Notes under the pieces: model-generated | The model's database searches: none | Seen by the model: only the letters and a program-made list of their open reading frames with translations | Told to the model about the DNA's origin: nothing | Program-made: the position numbers and the translations under genes | From: Pseudomonadota bacterium | GTDB taxonomy: Bacteria; Desulfobacterota; Anaeroferrophillalia; Anaeroferrophillales; Tharpellaceae | DNA: 9,421 nucleotides | NCBI GenBank assembly: GCA_015486445.1 | Contig: WFRT01000341.1 | Location: 1-9,421, forward strand | Direction: 5' to 3' | Part shown: piece after piece, positions 1 through 5,614 of the stretch | How the letters are laid out: every line of letters begins with the position of its first letter | Position numbering within the stretch: the first letter of the stretch is position 1

Positions 1-410
1 TTAGCATTTTGCCGATTTAAATGCAAATCGATGAGCGTCACATTATCAAGCTTTAAAAGGCGCACAAGGTGTTCCAGGAAAAGATTTTTTTTGCCCCGGG
101 ATTCGCAGAGCAGAAAGCTGGTTTCGGGCCGGACCAGGGCCAGCGGCAAACCGGGAAAACCGGGCCCGGTACCGAGGTCGAGAACCCGGTCGCAGGTGCC
201 GTCGAGCCCCGGCAGGTAGTTCAGGGAATCAAGAAAATGACCGCTGGCCACGGCTTCCGGTTCAATGATCCGGGTCAGGTTGTAGGCCCGGTTCCAGCGC
301 CGCAGTTCCCTAAGATAAGAGGCAAACTGTTCCAGCTGCAGACTCGTAAGCCGAAGCCCGATTTTTTCGGCCCCGGCCGTAAGAATCCGTTGCCAGTCAT
401 TTTCCGGCAT
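1..410 (-). CDS. rsmG: 16S rRNA (guanine-N7)-methyltransferase RsmG, 3' end beyond window
   Basis: Only the first 136 codons plus two bases are present, because the frame runs off the left edge without a stop. RsmG (GidB) is a cytoplasmic SAM-dependent enzyme that methylates N7 of G527 (E. coli numbering) in the 530 loop of 16S rRNA. Visible hallmarks are an N-terminal helical part with WNRAYNLT near residue 45 and the SAM-binding glycine loop VLDLGTGPGFPG near residues 80-91, followed by the LPLAL strand/helix. The ATG at 408-410 is preceded by GAGG at 421-424, 10 nt away (the fuller GAGGTGG ends 7 nt away), so the start is well supported. It begins 46 nt after the mnmE stop and is probably cotranscribed with it. 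In many bacteria mnmG sits between mnmE and rsmG; here it does not. Family identification is firm; the C-terminal half cannot be assessed. Confidence 0.95.
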   Translation of the reverse strand, partial: MPENDWQRILTAGAEKIGLRLTSLQLEQFASYLRELRRWNRAYNLTRIIEPEAVASGHFLDSLNYLPGLDGTCDRVLDLGTGPGFPGLPLALVRPETSFLLCESRGKKNLFLEHLVRLLKLDNVTLIDLHLNRQNA

Positions 411-456
411 GGCTTTGCCACCTCGTAAAAAATAGCCTAGGCCCGGTTATAAGCGC

Positions 457-1839
457 TTATTTTCCCACGCAGAAACCGGCAAAAACCGCATCCAGCAGGC
501 TGTCGACGGCTTCCGCCTCGCCGCCGGTTATTTGCAACAGGGCCCGGCGGGCCTGGTGCAGTTCTTCGGCCAACAGGTCGAGCTGGGGTTTCAGGCCGTC
601 ACCACAAAGTTCCGCGGCCCGGCTCACGGCCCCGGTGTAGTCGGCCAGCAGCTCGTAGTGGCGCTGCCGGGTGATCAGCGGAGCCGAATCATTTTCCGGC
701 CGGCGGTTTTTTAGAAAAGCGCTGACCCCGGCCACCGCTTCGCCGATTTCGGCCTGCTCCCGCCTCCCGACACACCGGAGCAGGGGGCCGTCGTATGCGA
801 GCCGCTCCCGGATTTCGTTTTCCGTCATCCGGCAGCCGAGATCCTGCTTGTTCAAGACCACCAGGTGGGCCCGGCCCCGCAGGCGCCGGTAAAGTTCCAG
901 GTCCCGCTCCTTAAGCTCCTGACTGCCGTCCAGCACCAGTAGCACCAGGTCGGCCTTTTCCAGCCAGGCCTCGGTCCGGGCCATGCCCAGGGCTTCGAGT
1001 TCATCCCTGGGGGTGTCGAGACCGGCGGTATCGGAAAGTTCGACCCGGACCCCGGCAATTTCGAGGTCCGCGCTGACCACGTCGCGGGTGGTGCCGGAGA
1101 CCTTGCTCACCAGGGCCCGGTCCTCGGCCAGCAGGGCATTGAGAATACTCGACTTGCCGACATTGGGCCGGCCGGCCAGGACAACCTTGAGACCGGTTCG
1201 AAGAAAACGGCCGCGTTCATAGGAGTCGAGCAGCCGGCGACCCTCGGCGGCCAGGCCGGCGAGTTCGGCCGCCAGGTTTTCACGCTCGTAGTTGTCGCCC
1301 TCCTCGGCCAGCAGGTCGATGGCCACTTCAACCCCGGCCAGGATCTCTTCGAGCCGGGCCAGCAGCCCGGCAAGATGCCGGCCCAGGCCGCCGGCCAGCT
1401 GGGCGGCGGCGGCCTGCAAACCGGCCTCGCTCTCGGCCGCAATCAGGCCGGCCACGGCTTCCGCCTGGGTCAGGTCAAGGCGGCCGTTCAGATAGGCCCG
1501 CCGGGTGAACTCGCCCGGGGCCGCCGGTACCGCGCCGAGGGCAAAGAGCAGGTTCAGAATCTTGCCGGTGGCGTAAGCGCCGCCGTGACAGTGAATTTCC
1601 GCCATCGCCTCCCGGGTATAGGAGCGGTTTTCCGGCATCAGGGCCAGGAAAACCTGGTCCAGCGGGATTTCACTTGTCGGTTCGTGGATATAGCCGAGAT
1701 AGAGGTGGAAATAGAGGGGGGAGGCCGGCCAGGGATGGAAAAGCCGGCGGACCAGGGTGTGTGCCGCCGGCCCGCTGAGACGGATGATGGCAATTCCGCC
1801 GCTGCCGGACGGGGTGGAAATAGCGGCAATCGTACTCAC
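457..1839 (-). CDS. mnmE: tRNA uridine-5-carboxymethylaminomethyl modification GTPase MnmE
   Basis: MnmE (TrmE) works with MnmG to install the cmnm5 group on wobble U34 of tRNAs reading split codon boxes, using a potassium-activated GTPase cycle and a tetrahydrofolate-binding N-terminal domain. The 460-residue product has the usual length and order: N-terminal domain opening STIAAISTPSGSGGIAI, a helical domain, and an embedded G domain with P-loop GRPNVGKSS near 223-231, GTTRD near 249-253, DTAG near 270-273 and NKQD near 330-333. It ends in FCVGK, the family's C-terminal C-x-G-K motif with the functionally important cysteine. I chose the GTG at 1837-1839 because GGAG lies 7 nt upstream and translation there gives the typical family N terminus. 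A TTG six codons upstream (1855-1857, 466 aa) is possible but has a poorer ribosome site. No defects seen. Confidence 0.97.
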   Translation of the reverse strand: MSTIAAISTPSGSGGIAIIRLSGPAAHTLVRRLFHPWPASPLYFHLYLGYIHEPTSEIPLDQVFLALMPENRSYTREAMAEIHCHGGAYATGKILNLLFALGAVPAAPGEFTRRAYLNGRLDLTQAEAVAGLIAAESEAGLQAAAAQLAGGLGRHLAGLLARLEEILAGVEVAIDLLAEEGDNYERENLAAELAGLAAEGRRLLDSYERGRFLRTGLKVVLAGRPNVGKSSILNALLAEDRALVSKVSGTTRDVVSADLEIAGVRVELSDTAGLDTPRDELEALGMARTEAWLEKADLVLLVLDGSQELKERDLELYRRLRGRAHLVVLNKQDLGCRMTENEIRERLAYDGPLLRCVGRREQAEIGEAVAGVSAFLKNRRPENDSAPLITRQRHYELLADYTGAVSRAAELCGDGLKPQLDLLAEELHQARRALLQITGGEAEAVDSLLDAVFAGFCVGK

Positions 1840-1846
1840 TGCCAGA

Positions 1847-1850
1847 CTCC
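1847..1850 (-). promoter_or_regulatory. Ribosome binding site that decides the mnmE start
   Basis: GGAG on the minus strand lies 7 nt before the GTG at 1837-1839. The alternative TTG at 1855-1857 has only a GGGGA-type element about 13 nt upstream, too far for a good start. This favours the shorter, 460-residue MnmE. Confidence 0.6.
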
Positions 1851-1905
1851 AGGACAACCGGAAAAATCTTTCCCCGGAAAACAGGAGGGACCGGTAAAGA
1901 TGTCA

Positions 1906-1957
1906 CCGGGCCGCCGTTTTCGACCCGGCGGCCGGTCTGCGGTCTCCGTCAGACCGC
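1906..1957 (-). other. Two adjacent GC-rich hairpins at the khpB 3' end / khpB-mnmE gap
   Basis: Two inverted repeats sit side by side. The first has perfect 7-bp arms GCGGTCT (1939-1945) and AGACCGC (1951-1957) around a 5-nt loop and contains the khpB stop codon. The second pairs 1906-1916 with 1926-1935 (10 bp, one bulged G) around a 9-nt loop. Neither is followed by a T-run on the minus strand, so they are not standard intrinsic terminators. They could pause RNA polymerase, stabilise the upstream mRNA or tune mnmE expression. Their structure is seen directly; a role is inference. Confidence 0.45.
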
Positions 1958-2824
1958 TTCCGCGGCCGAGGAACGGGAGCGGGAGCGGCGGCGCTGGCTG
2001 TTGGCCGGATAGATGACAATCTTTTTGAATTCCCCCTCGCCCTTGCTGCGGGAGCGCAGTTCCTGGTCATCCTGCAGGGCCAGGTGCACAAGACGACGGT
2101 CATGGGCATTGAGAGAATTGATCGTCACGGGCTTGCGCAGGCGTTTGGCCTTGGCCCCGAGACGAAGGGCCAGCTCGGAGATGTCCTCTTCATGCCGGGA
2201 GCGGAAATCATTGCAGTCAACCATGATCCGGCCGCCCTTGACGCCATGCATTTTGTTGACCAGAAACTGCAGGGCATCCAGCACCGCGCCGCGCCGTTTG
2301 GTCAGCATTTCCAGCTCTTCACCGCCGCTGATATCGAGATGCAGTTCGTTGTCCTGCCGGCGGCTGGCAACCTGACAGCCGGCAATCCCCATCAACTCGA
2401 GAATCCGCACTACCGCGGCGGTAATTTTTTCAACCTCGAATTCGACCGCAACAGCGCTATTTTCCGGGCGCTTCCGGCGGTTTTCCTCAGCTTCGGCCGC
2501 GGGCTGGTGGTTTTTCGCAGCCACCATGCCTTCTTCCGGGGGAATGAAACTCTCCTCTTTTCCGGGCTTTGCCGCAGTTTCCGGCTTTTCCAGCTCCTCG
2601 CCGAAAGCCGACTTGATCAGGTCCTGGACCAGTTCCCGGCCGCTGGGGTTTTTCCTTACCACCCGAATCCGGGCACTCTTGCCGCCGAGCAGGCCGAAGA
2701 GCTTGCGGCTCTCCTGGCGAATTATTTCATATTCCAGTTCAGCTTCCTTCACCTGCAGGGTAAAACAGGCTTTTTCAACCGCTTCCTTGATATCCTTTCC
2801 TTCAAATTCAAGCTCAGTAGCCAT
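1949..2824 (-). CDS. khpB: RNA-binding protein KhpB (Jag, SpoIIIJ-associated)
   Basis: A 291-residue Jag-family protein, a cytoplasmic RNA binder linked in Gram-positives to cell elongation and division control and usually encoded beside the YidC insertase. Domain order is complete. A Jag-N domain (about 1-55) carries the signature SRKLFGLLGGKSARI. A charged, Ala/Glu/Lys-rich linker spans about 60-125. A KH domain (about 128-205) includes RRGAVLDALQFLVNKM. An R3H domain (about 215-273) has the R-x3-H element in RRLVHLALQDD. A short Arg/Ser-rich tail, RRRSRSRSS, follows. The KH GxxG loop reads KRRG, so the first glycine is replaced by lysine. The ATG at 2822-2824 lies 16 nt after the yidC stop and has AGGTAG about 8 nt upstream, consistent with one operon. 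Presence in an otherwise Gram-negative-looking cluster is informative for taxonomy. Its RNA targets cannot be read from sequence. Confidence 0.95.
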   Translation of the reverse strand: MATELEFEGKDIKEAVEKACFTLQVKEAELEYEIIRQESRKLFGLLGGKSARIRVVRKNPSGRELVQDLIKSAFGEELEKPETAAKPGKEESFIPPEEGMVAAKNHQPAAEAEENRRKRPENSAVAVEFEVEKITAAVVRILELMGIAGCQVASRRQDNELHLDISGGEELEMLTKRRGAVLDALQFLVNKMHGVKGGRIMVDCNDFRSRHEEDISELALRLGAKAKRLRKPVTINSLNAHDRRLVHLALQDDQELRSRSKGEGEFKKIVIYPANSQRRRSRSRSSAAEAV

Positions 2825-2840
2825 CTTTCGTTCTACCTCA

Positions 2841-4475
2841 TTATTTCGCGGGTTCGACCTGGCGCATCACCAGGTACTGCTGTCCGATGGACAGGATATT
2901 GTTGACCAACCAGTAGAGTACCAGGCCGGAGGGGAAATTGAGAAACATGAAAGTGAAGATGATGGGCATGAAAAGCATCAGCTTGGCCTGCATCGCATCG
3001 CCCCCGGCGGTCGGGGTCATCTTCTGCTGGAGAAACATCGTCGCTCCCATGATCAACGGAGTGACGTAATAGGGATCCTTGGCCGAAAGGTCGGTAATCC
3101 AGAAAAAGAACGGCGCGTGACGCAGCTCAATCGCCACCATCAGGGCCCGGTAAAGGGCGAAGAAAACCGGGATCTGCACCACCATCGGCAGACAGCCGCC
3201 AAAAGGATTGACCTTGTGGGTCCGGTAGAGATCCATCATCTCCTTGTTGAGCCGGGCCTTGTCATCCTTGTATTTTTCCTTGAGTTTGGCGAGCTTGGGC
3301 TGGACCTTCTTCATCTGGCTCATCGACTTGTAGCTCTTCTGAGAGAGCGGGTAGAAGACCAGCTTGATAAGAATTGTCAGGATGATGATTGCGATGCCGT
3401 AATTGTGCACGTACTGGTAAAGAAAATGCAGCAGCCAGACCAGAGGCCGGGCTATGATCCCGAACCAGCCATACTCGATTGAAGCCTCGAGCTTCAGCCC
3501 CAGAGCCTGGAGACGGTCTCCTTCCTTGGGGCCTATGTAGGCCCGCAGCCGGTTGCTGCCGTCAACCTCGAAGGTCACGGTCAGGTTGCCGTCATCGGCG
3601 GAGCCGTCCCGGTTGATGATGCCCCGGGTCGCCGTGAATTTGCCGTTTTCCGGAATCAGCAGAGCGCTGATGAAATACTTGCTGGTATAACCGAACCAGT
3701 TGATCTGGCCGGCAATCTCCTGGCGGGCGATCTCCTTGTCTTTCTTGCCGGGTTTGAAAAGCTTGTCGTTGACGTAGCCGATGACGCCGTTATAGACATA
3801 ACGACTCTTTTTCTGCCCCTTGCTGCTGTGGACCCAGTTGACCCGCACCCCTTCGAGCGCCGGGGCGGGCCCGGTTTCGGCAAGCACCTCGTAAGTGATC
3901 CCGATCACATAACTGCCGGGCTGGAAATTAAATTTCTTGAGCAGGGTGCGCCCGGCTCCCAGGGGGGCTTCAAAAACCAGCTCCTTGCCGGCCTCCTCCA
4001 CTTCCAGGGCCCGGGCCGCAGGCTTGAAATGGAGCCGCTCATCGGGCTGCCAGCGGCCCTCCAGTTTGACCGCCCCGGTCAGCGGCCAGGGACCCGTTTT
4101 GGTCACGGTCACGAGGTTCAGTTCCGGACTGCCGGGCTTGTTTTCGGTTTTATAATGCTTCAGATAAAAAGCCTTGAGCCGGCCCCCAACAGTGTCAAAT
4201 TCGGCCCGGTAGAGCGGCGTCTGCACCACCACCAGTTCGCCTTCCTCGACCACCGGCACCGGGGTTTTGGCGGGCTCTGCCGCCGGGGCCGGCGGCTCCG
4301 CTTCGGAACCGGTGGCCGCCTTGTCGCCGGCTGGAATGGTAGCGGTTTCGGATGCGGTTTGGGCGCTTACCTTCGCCGGGGCTTTCTGGGGAGGATGAGC
4401 CGGGGGGAAAAAATATTGAAATCCAAGCAGTACGGCCAGAGAGAGGACAATCGCTAAAATTGTTCTTTTTTCCAT
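2841..4475 (-). CDS. yidC: Membrane protein insertase YidC (Oxa1/Alb3 family, Gram-negative type)
   Basis: YidC inserts and folds inner-membrane proteins, alone or with SecYEG. The 544-residue product has the five-helix Gram-negative layout. An N-terminal signal-anchor helix spans about 5-24, then a Pro/Ala/Glu-rich linker to about 78 and a large periplasmic beta-rich P1 domain (about 80-330). The conserved insertase core follows: TM2 about 357-378, a cytoplasmic coiled-coil hairpin rich in Lys and Met (about 380-418), KVNPFGGCLPMVVQIPVFFALY (TM3, about 421-442), then TM4 and TM5 ending in VLYWLVNNILSIGQQYL. The positive residue in the hydrophilic groove, arginine in E. coli (R366), aligns by eye with Lys371 here. 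The ATG at 4473-4475 has AGGA about 10 nt upstream. It follows yidD after 133 nt containing hairpins and precedes khpB by 16 nt, the common yidC-jag pairing. Identification is secure. Confidence 0.98.
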   Translation of the reverse strand: MEKRTILAIVLSLAVLLGFQYFFPPAHPPQKAPAKVSAQTASETATIPAGDKAATGSEAEPPAPAAEPAKTPVPVVEEGELVVVQTPLYRAEFDTVGGRLKAFYLKHYKTENKPGSPELNLVTVTKTGPWPLTGAVKLEGRWQPDERLHFKPAARALEVEEAGKELVFEAPLGAGRTLLKKFNFQPGSYVIGITYEVLAETGPAPALEGVRVNWVHSSKGQKKSRYVYNGVIGYVNDKLFKPGKKDKEIARQEIAGQINWFGYTSKYFISALLIPENGKFTATRGIINRDGSADDGNLTVTFEVDGSNRLRAYIGPKEGDRLQALGLKLEASIEYGWFGIIARPLVWLLHFLYQYVHNYGIAIIILTILIKLVFYPLSQKSYKSMSQMKKVQPKLAKLKEKYKDDKARLNKEMMDLYRTHKVNPFGGCLPMVVQIPVFFALYRALMVAIELRHAPFFFWITDLSAKDPYYVTPLIMGATMFLQQKMTPTAGGDAMQAKLMLFMPIIFTFMFLNFPSGLVLYWLVNNILSIGQQYLVMRQVEPAK

Positions 4476-4504
4476 CAGAATGAAATCCTAAAAAATATAT
4501 GGAT

Positions 4505-4544
4505 GAAGCCGGCATAAAGACGGCTTCCCGGCCGGTTTGCCGGG
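4505..4544 (-). promoter_or_regulatory. Tandem hairpins in the yidD-yidC leader (possible attenuator)
   Basis: The 133-nt gap between yidD and yidC holds two abutting inverted repeats. One is CCCGGC (4527-4532) with GCCGGG (4539-4544) around 6 nt. The other is GAAGCCG (4505-4511) with CGGCTTC (4521-4527) around 9 nt. On the minus strand the second is followed by an AT-rich stretch containing TTTTTT several bases downstream, close to the yidC ribosome site. The T-run is too far from the stem for a strong terminator, so a weak attenuator or pause is the best guess. The structures are seen; the role is inference. Confidence 0.4.
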
Positions 4545-4608
4545 GCGGGCAGCGGGAAAAACGGGTGCACAGCTGAAAAACGGGCGGGCCGGGAAGCAGG
4601 CTCCGAAC

Positions 4609-4818
4609 TCAAGCCGGGTCCCAGCCTCCAGCACAGAAGGGGTGGCAACGCAGAATACGCCATACACCCTTGCCGAGGCCGCGAACCAGGCCGTACTTTT
4701 CCAGGGCGTCAAGCGTATACTGGGAACAGGTTGGGGTAAAACGACAGGAATGACCGAAATAGGGAGCCAGCAAAGTCTGGTATGATCTGATTAAAACAAT
4801 ACAGACTTTTTTCAGCAT
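4609..4818 (-). CDS. yidD: Membrane protein insertion efficiency factor YidD
   Basis: A 69-residue YidD (formerly haemolysin-like, DUF37) protein, a small inner-membrane-associated factor that assists YidC-dependent membrane protein insertion. It has the expected N-terminal amphipathic helix (MLKKVCIVLIRSYQTLLAPYF), then the family signature CRFTPTCSQYTLDAL, KGVWRILRCHPF and a terminal GGWDP. I start it at the ATG at 4816-4818 because family members begin about 12-15 residues before the conserved RxYQ. The open frame extends upstream to 4893, but that part lies within rnpA in another frame and lacks family features. It overlaps the rnpA stop by 7 nt and has no clear Shine-Dalgarno sequence, suggesting translational coupling to rnpA. 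The rpmH-rnpA-yidD-yidC order is one of the most conserved in bacteria. Confidence 0.95.
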   Translation of the reverse strand: MLKKVCIVLIRSYQTLLAPYFGHSCRFTPTCSQYTLDALEKYGLVRGLGKGVWRILRCHPFCAGGWDPA

Positions 4819-5180
4819 CGGCTTGAAGTGTAGTTTCTGGTTTTCCGCAGAAGCTTGGTCAGCTGCTCCTGTGCAGCTATTTTCGGCAGACAAGCAAAAC
4901 TTTTCTTGACAACCAGGGAGTAGTCGTACCCGGCTGTAAAAAAATCCTTGTGATGTCGATAATACTCTCTGATCAGACGTTTAACCCGGTTTCTGACAAC
5001 TGCTGTTCCAACTTTACGGCTGGCGGTAATCCCTATCCTGGGATTCGGCATCCGGTTGGCCTGGCAGAAAAGCAACAGGTGAGGCGAATGAAAACGCCTG
5101 CCCCGTTCGAACAAAAAGGTAAATTCCTGCCTTTTTCTCAGTCTCTCACTTTTCGGGAAATTCTGCCGGCCCTCTGTCAT
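4812..5180 (-). CDS. rnpA: Ribonuclease P protein component
   Basis: RnpA is the small basic protein that binds the catalytic RNase P RNA and helps it recognise precursor-tRNA 5' leaders. The 122-residue product is of usual length. It begins with the conserved FPKSERLRKRQEFTFLFERG (residues 8-27), which forms part of the leader-binding cleft, and has RIGITASRKVG (48-58) followed by the RNR signature VVRNRVKRLIREYYR (61-75). A basic C-terminal tail follows. The ATG at 5178-5180 lies 5 nt after the rpmH stop with no clear ribosome site, so translation is probably coupled to rpmH. Its end overlaps yidD. Two tRNA genes, substrates of this enzyme, lie just upstream in the same orientation. Its RNA partner, rnpB, is not in the window. 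Identification is secure. Confidence 0.97.
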   Translation of the reverse strand: MTEGRQNFPKSERLRKRQEFTFLFERGRRFHSPHLLLFCQANRMPNPRIGITASRKVGTAVVRNRVKRLIREYYRHHKDFFTAGYDYSLVVKKSFACLPKIAAQEQLTKLLRKTRNYTSSRC

Positions 5181-5185
5181 GAAAA

Positions 5186-5320
5186 TTATGCCGAAAGACG
5201 TTTACGCCCTCTTTTTCTCCGCCGTTTCAGGATCATGCGACCCGCCGCGCTGCTGCTCCGCGCGCGGAACCCGTGATTTCTTTTTCTTTTCAGGTTGCTG
5301 GGCTGAAATGTTCTCTTCAT
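5186..5320 (-). CDS. rpmH: 50S ribosomal protein L34
   Basis: Reading the minus strand from the ATG at 5318-5320 gives a 44-residue, very basic protein that opens MKRTFQPSNLKRKRNHGFRA and ends GRKRLSA, matching bL34 of the large ribosomal subunit at both ends and in length. The middle (RSSSAAGRMILKRRRKR) departs from the common RMATKNGRQVLARRRAK version but keeps the length, one glycine and the basic run. The stop TAA is at 5186-5188. A GGTGA about 8 nt upstream can serve as ribosome site. It heads the rpmH-rnpA-yidD-yidC cluster and starts 51 nt after the 3' end of tRNA-Glu. That gap contains TATAAT-like words (GATAAT, CATAAT) but no good -35, so it may depend on transcription from the tRNA promoter. 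Confidence 0.96.
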   Translation of the reverse strand: MKRTFQPSNLKRKRNHGFRARSSSAAGRMILKRRRKRGRKRLSA

Positions 5321-5371
5321 TTATAAATCACCGACATTATGTGCATTATCAGAACTGTTTTTTGCCGCTGC

Positions 5372-5447
5372 TGGTAGTCCCAACGGGACTCGAACCCGTG
5401 TCTTCGCCGTGAGAGGGCGATATCCTAGGCCACTAGACGATGGGACC
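5372..5447 (-). tRNA. tRNA-Glu (anticodon CTC)
   Basis: A complete 76-nt cloverleaf with an encoded 3' CCA (5372-5374). The acceptor stem is GGTCCCA/TGGGACT, with G·U as the first pair and discriminator A. The D-arm contains GTCTAGTGGCCTAGGA, the usual tRNA-Glu form. The anticodon stem TCGCC/GGCGA closes the loop CTCTCAC, placing CTC at positions 34-36, which reads GAG. The T-arm is ACGGG-TTCGAGT-CCCGT. It lies 16 nt after tRNA-Gln and 51 nt before rpmH, so both tRNAs are likely processed from one transcript. The C34 species would supplement a TTC isoacceptor located elsewhere. Confidence 0.97.
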
Positions 5448-5463
5448 AAGCTTGTTTCGGAAA

Positions 5464-5537
5464 TGGCTGGGAGACCAGGATTCGAACCTGGATTGACGGA
5501 GTCAGAGTCCGTAGTCCTGCCGTTGGACGATCTCCCA
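5464..5537 (-). tRNA. tRNA-Gln (anticodon CTG)
   Basis: A complete 74-nt cloverleaf with an encoded CCA (5464-5466). The acceptor stem is TGGGAGA/TCTCCCA with discriminator G; the weak first pair U1-A72 is typical of bacterial tRNA-Gln. The anticodon stem ACGGA/TCCGT encloses CTCTGAC, giving anticodon CTG for CAG codons. The T-arm is CCAGG-TTCGAAT-CCTGG. It is the first gene after the promoter at 5554-5591 and 77 nt after the gyrB stop. Whether it is charged directly by GlnRS or as Glu-tRNA-Gln followed by amidation cannot be told here. Confidence 0.97.
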
Positions 5538-5553
5538 AAATGCGGCAATTTCT

Positions 5554-5591
5554 GCGCGGCGCTACCTACCACTAAATAAAAAGCTTGTCAA
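5554..5591 (-). promoter_or_regulatory. Sigma-70-type promoter of the tRNA unit, with GC-rich discriminator
   Basis: On the minus strand a perfect TTGACA (5586-5591) is followed by a 17-bp spacer and TAGGTA (5563-5568). The hexamer itself matches TATAAT poorly, but it is preceded by TGG, giving an extended -10. Directly downstream is GCGCCGCGC (5554-5562), like the GC-rich discriminators of stringently controlled rRNA and tRNA promoters in E. coli. Transcription would start near 5555-5557, about 18-20 nt before tRNA-Gln, leaving a short leader for RNase P. It begins 24 nt after the gyrB stop. The elements are seen; ppGpp control is inference. Confidence 0.65.
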
Positions 5592-5614
5592 TAGCTGTTT
5601 TCCTTCCCCTGGGA

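Noticed and set aside
1375..2016. 213-codon plus-strand frame opposite mnmE and the khpB end
   Set aside because: Antisense shadow with no domain; it crosses the mnmE start and the hairpin region.
2526..3482. 318-codon plus-strand frame across the yidC/khpB junction
   Set aside because: It lies antisense to two well-identified genes, has no family features, and its presence is explained by GC-rich codon use.
4819..4893. 25-codon N-terminal extension of YidD
   Set aside because: It lies within rnpA, lacks family similarity, and would give an untypical N terminus; the ATG at 4816-4818 fits YidD length.
5321..5572. 83-codon minus-strand frame covering both tRNAs
   Set aside because: Its peptide (SNGRTTDSDSVNPGSNPG) is the well-known false translation of tRNA sequence; two complete cloverleaves occupy the region.
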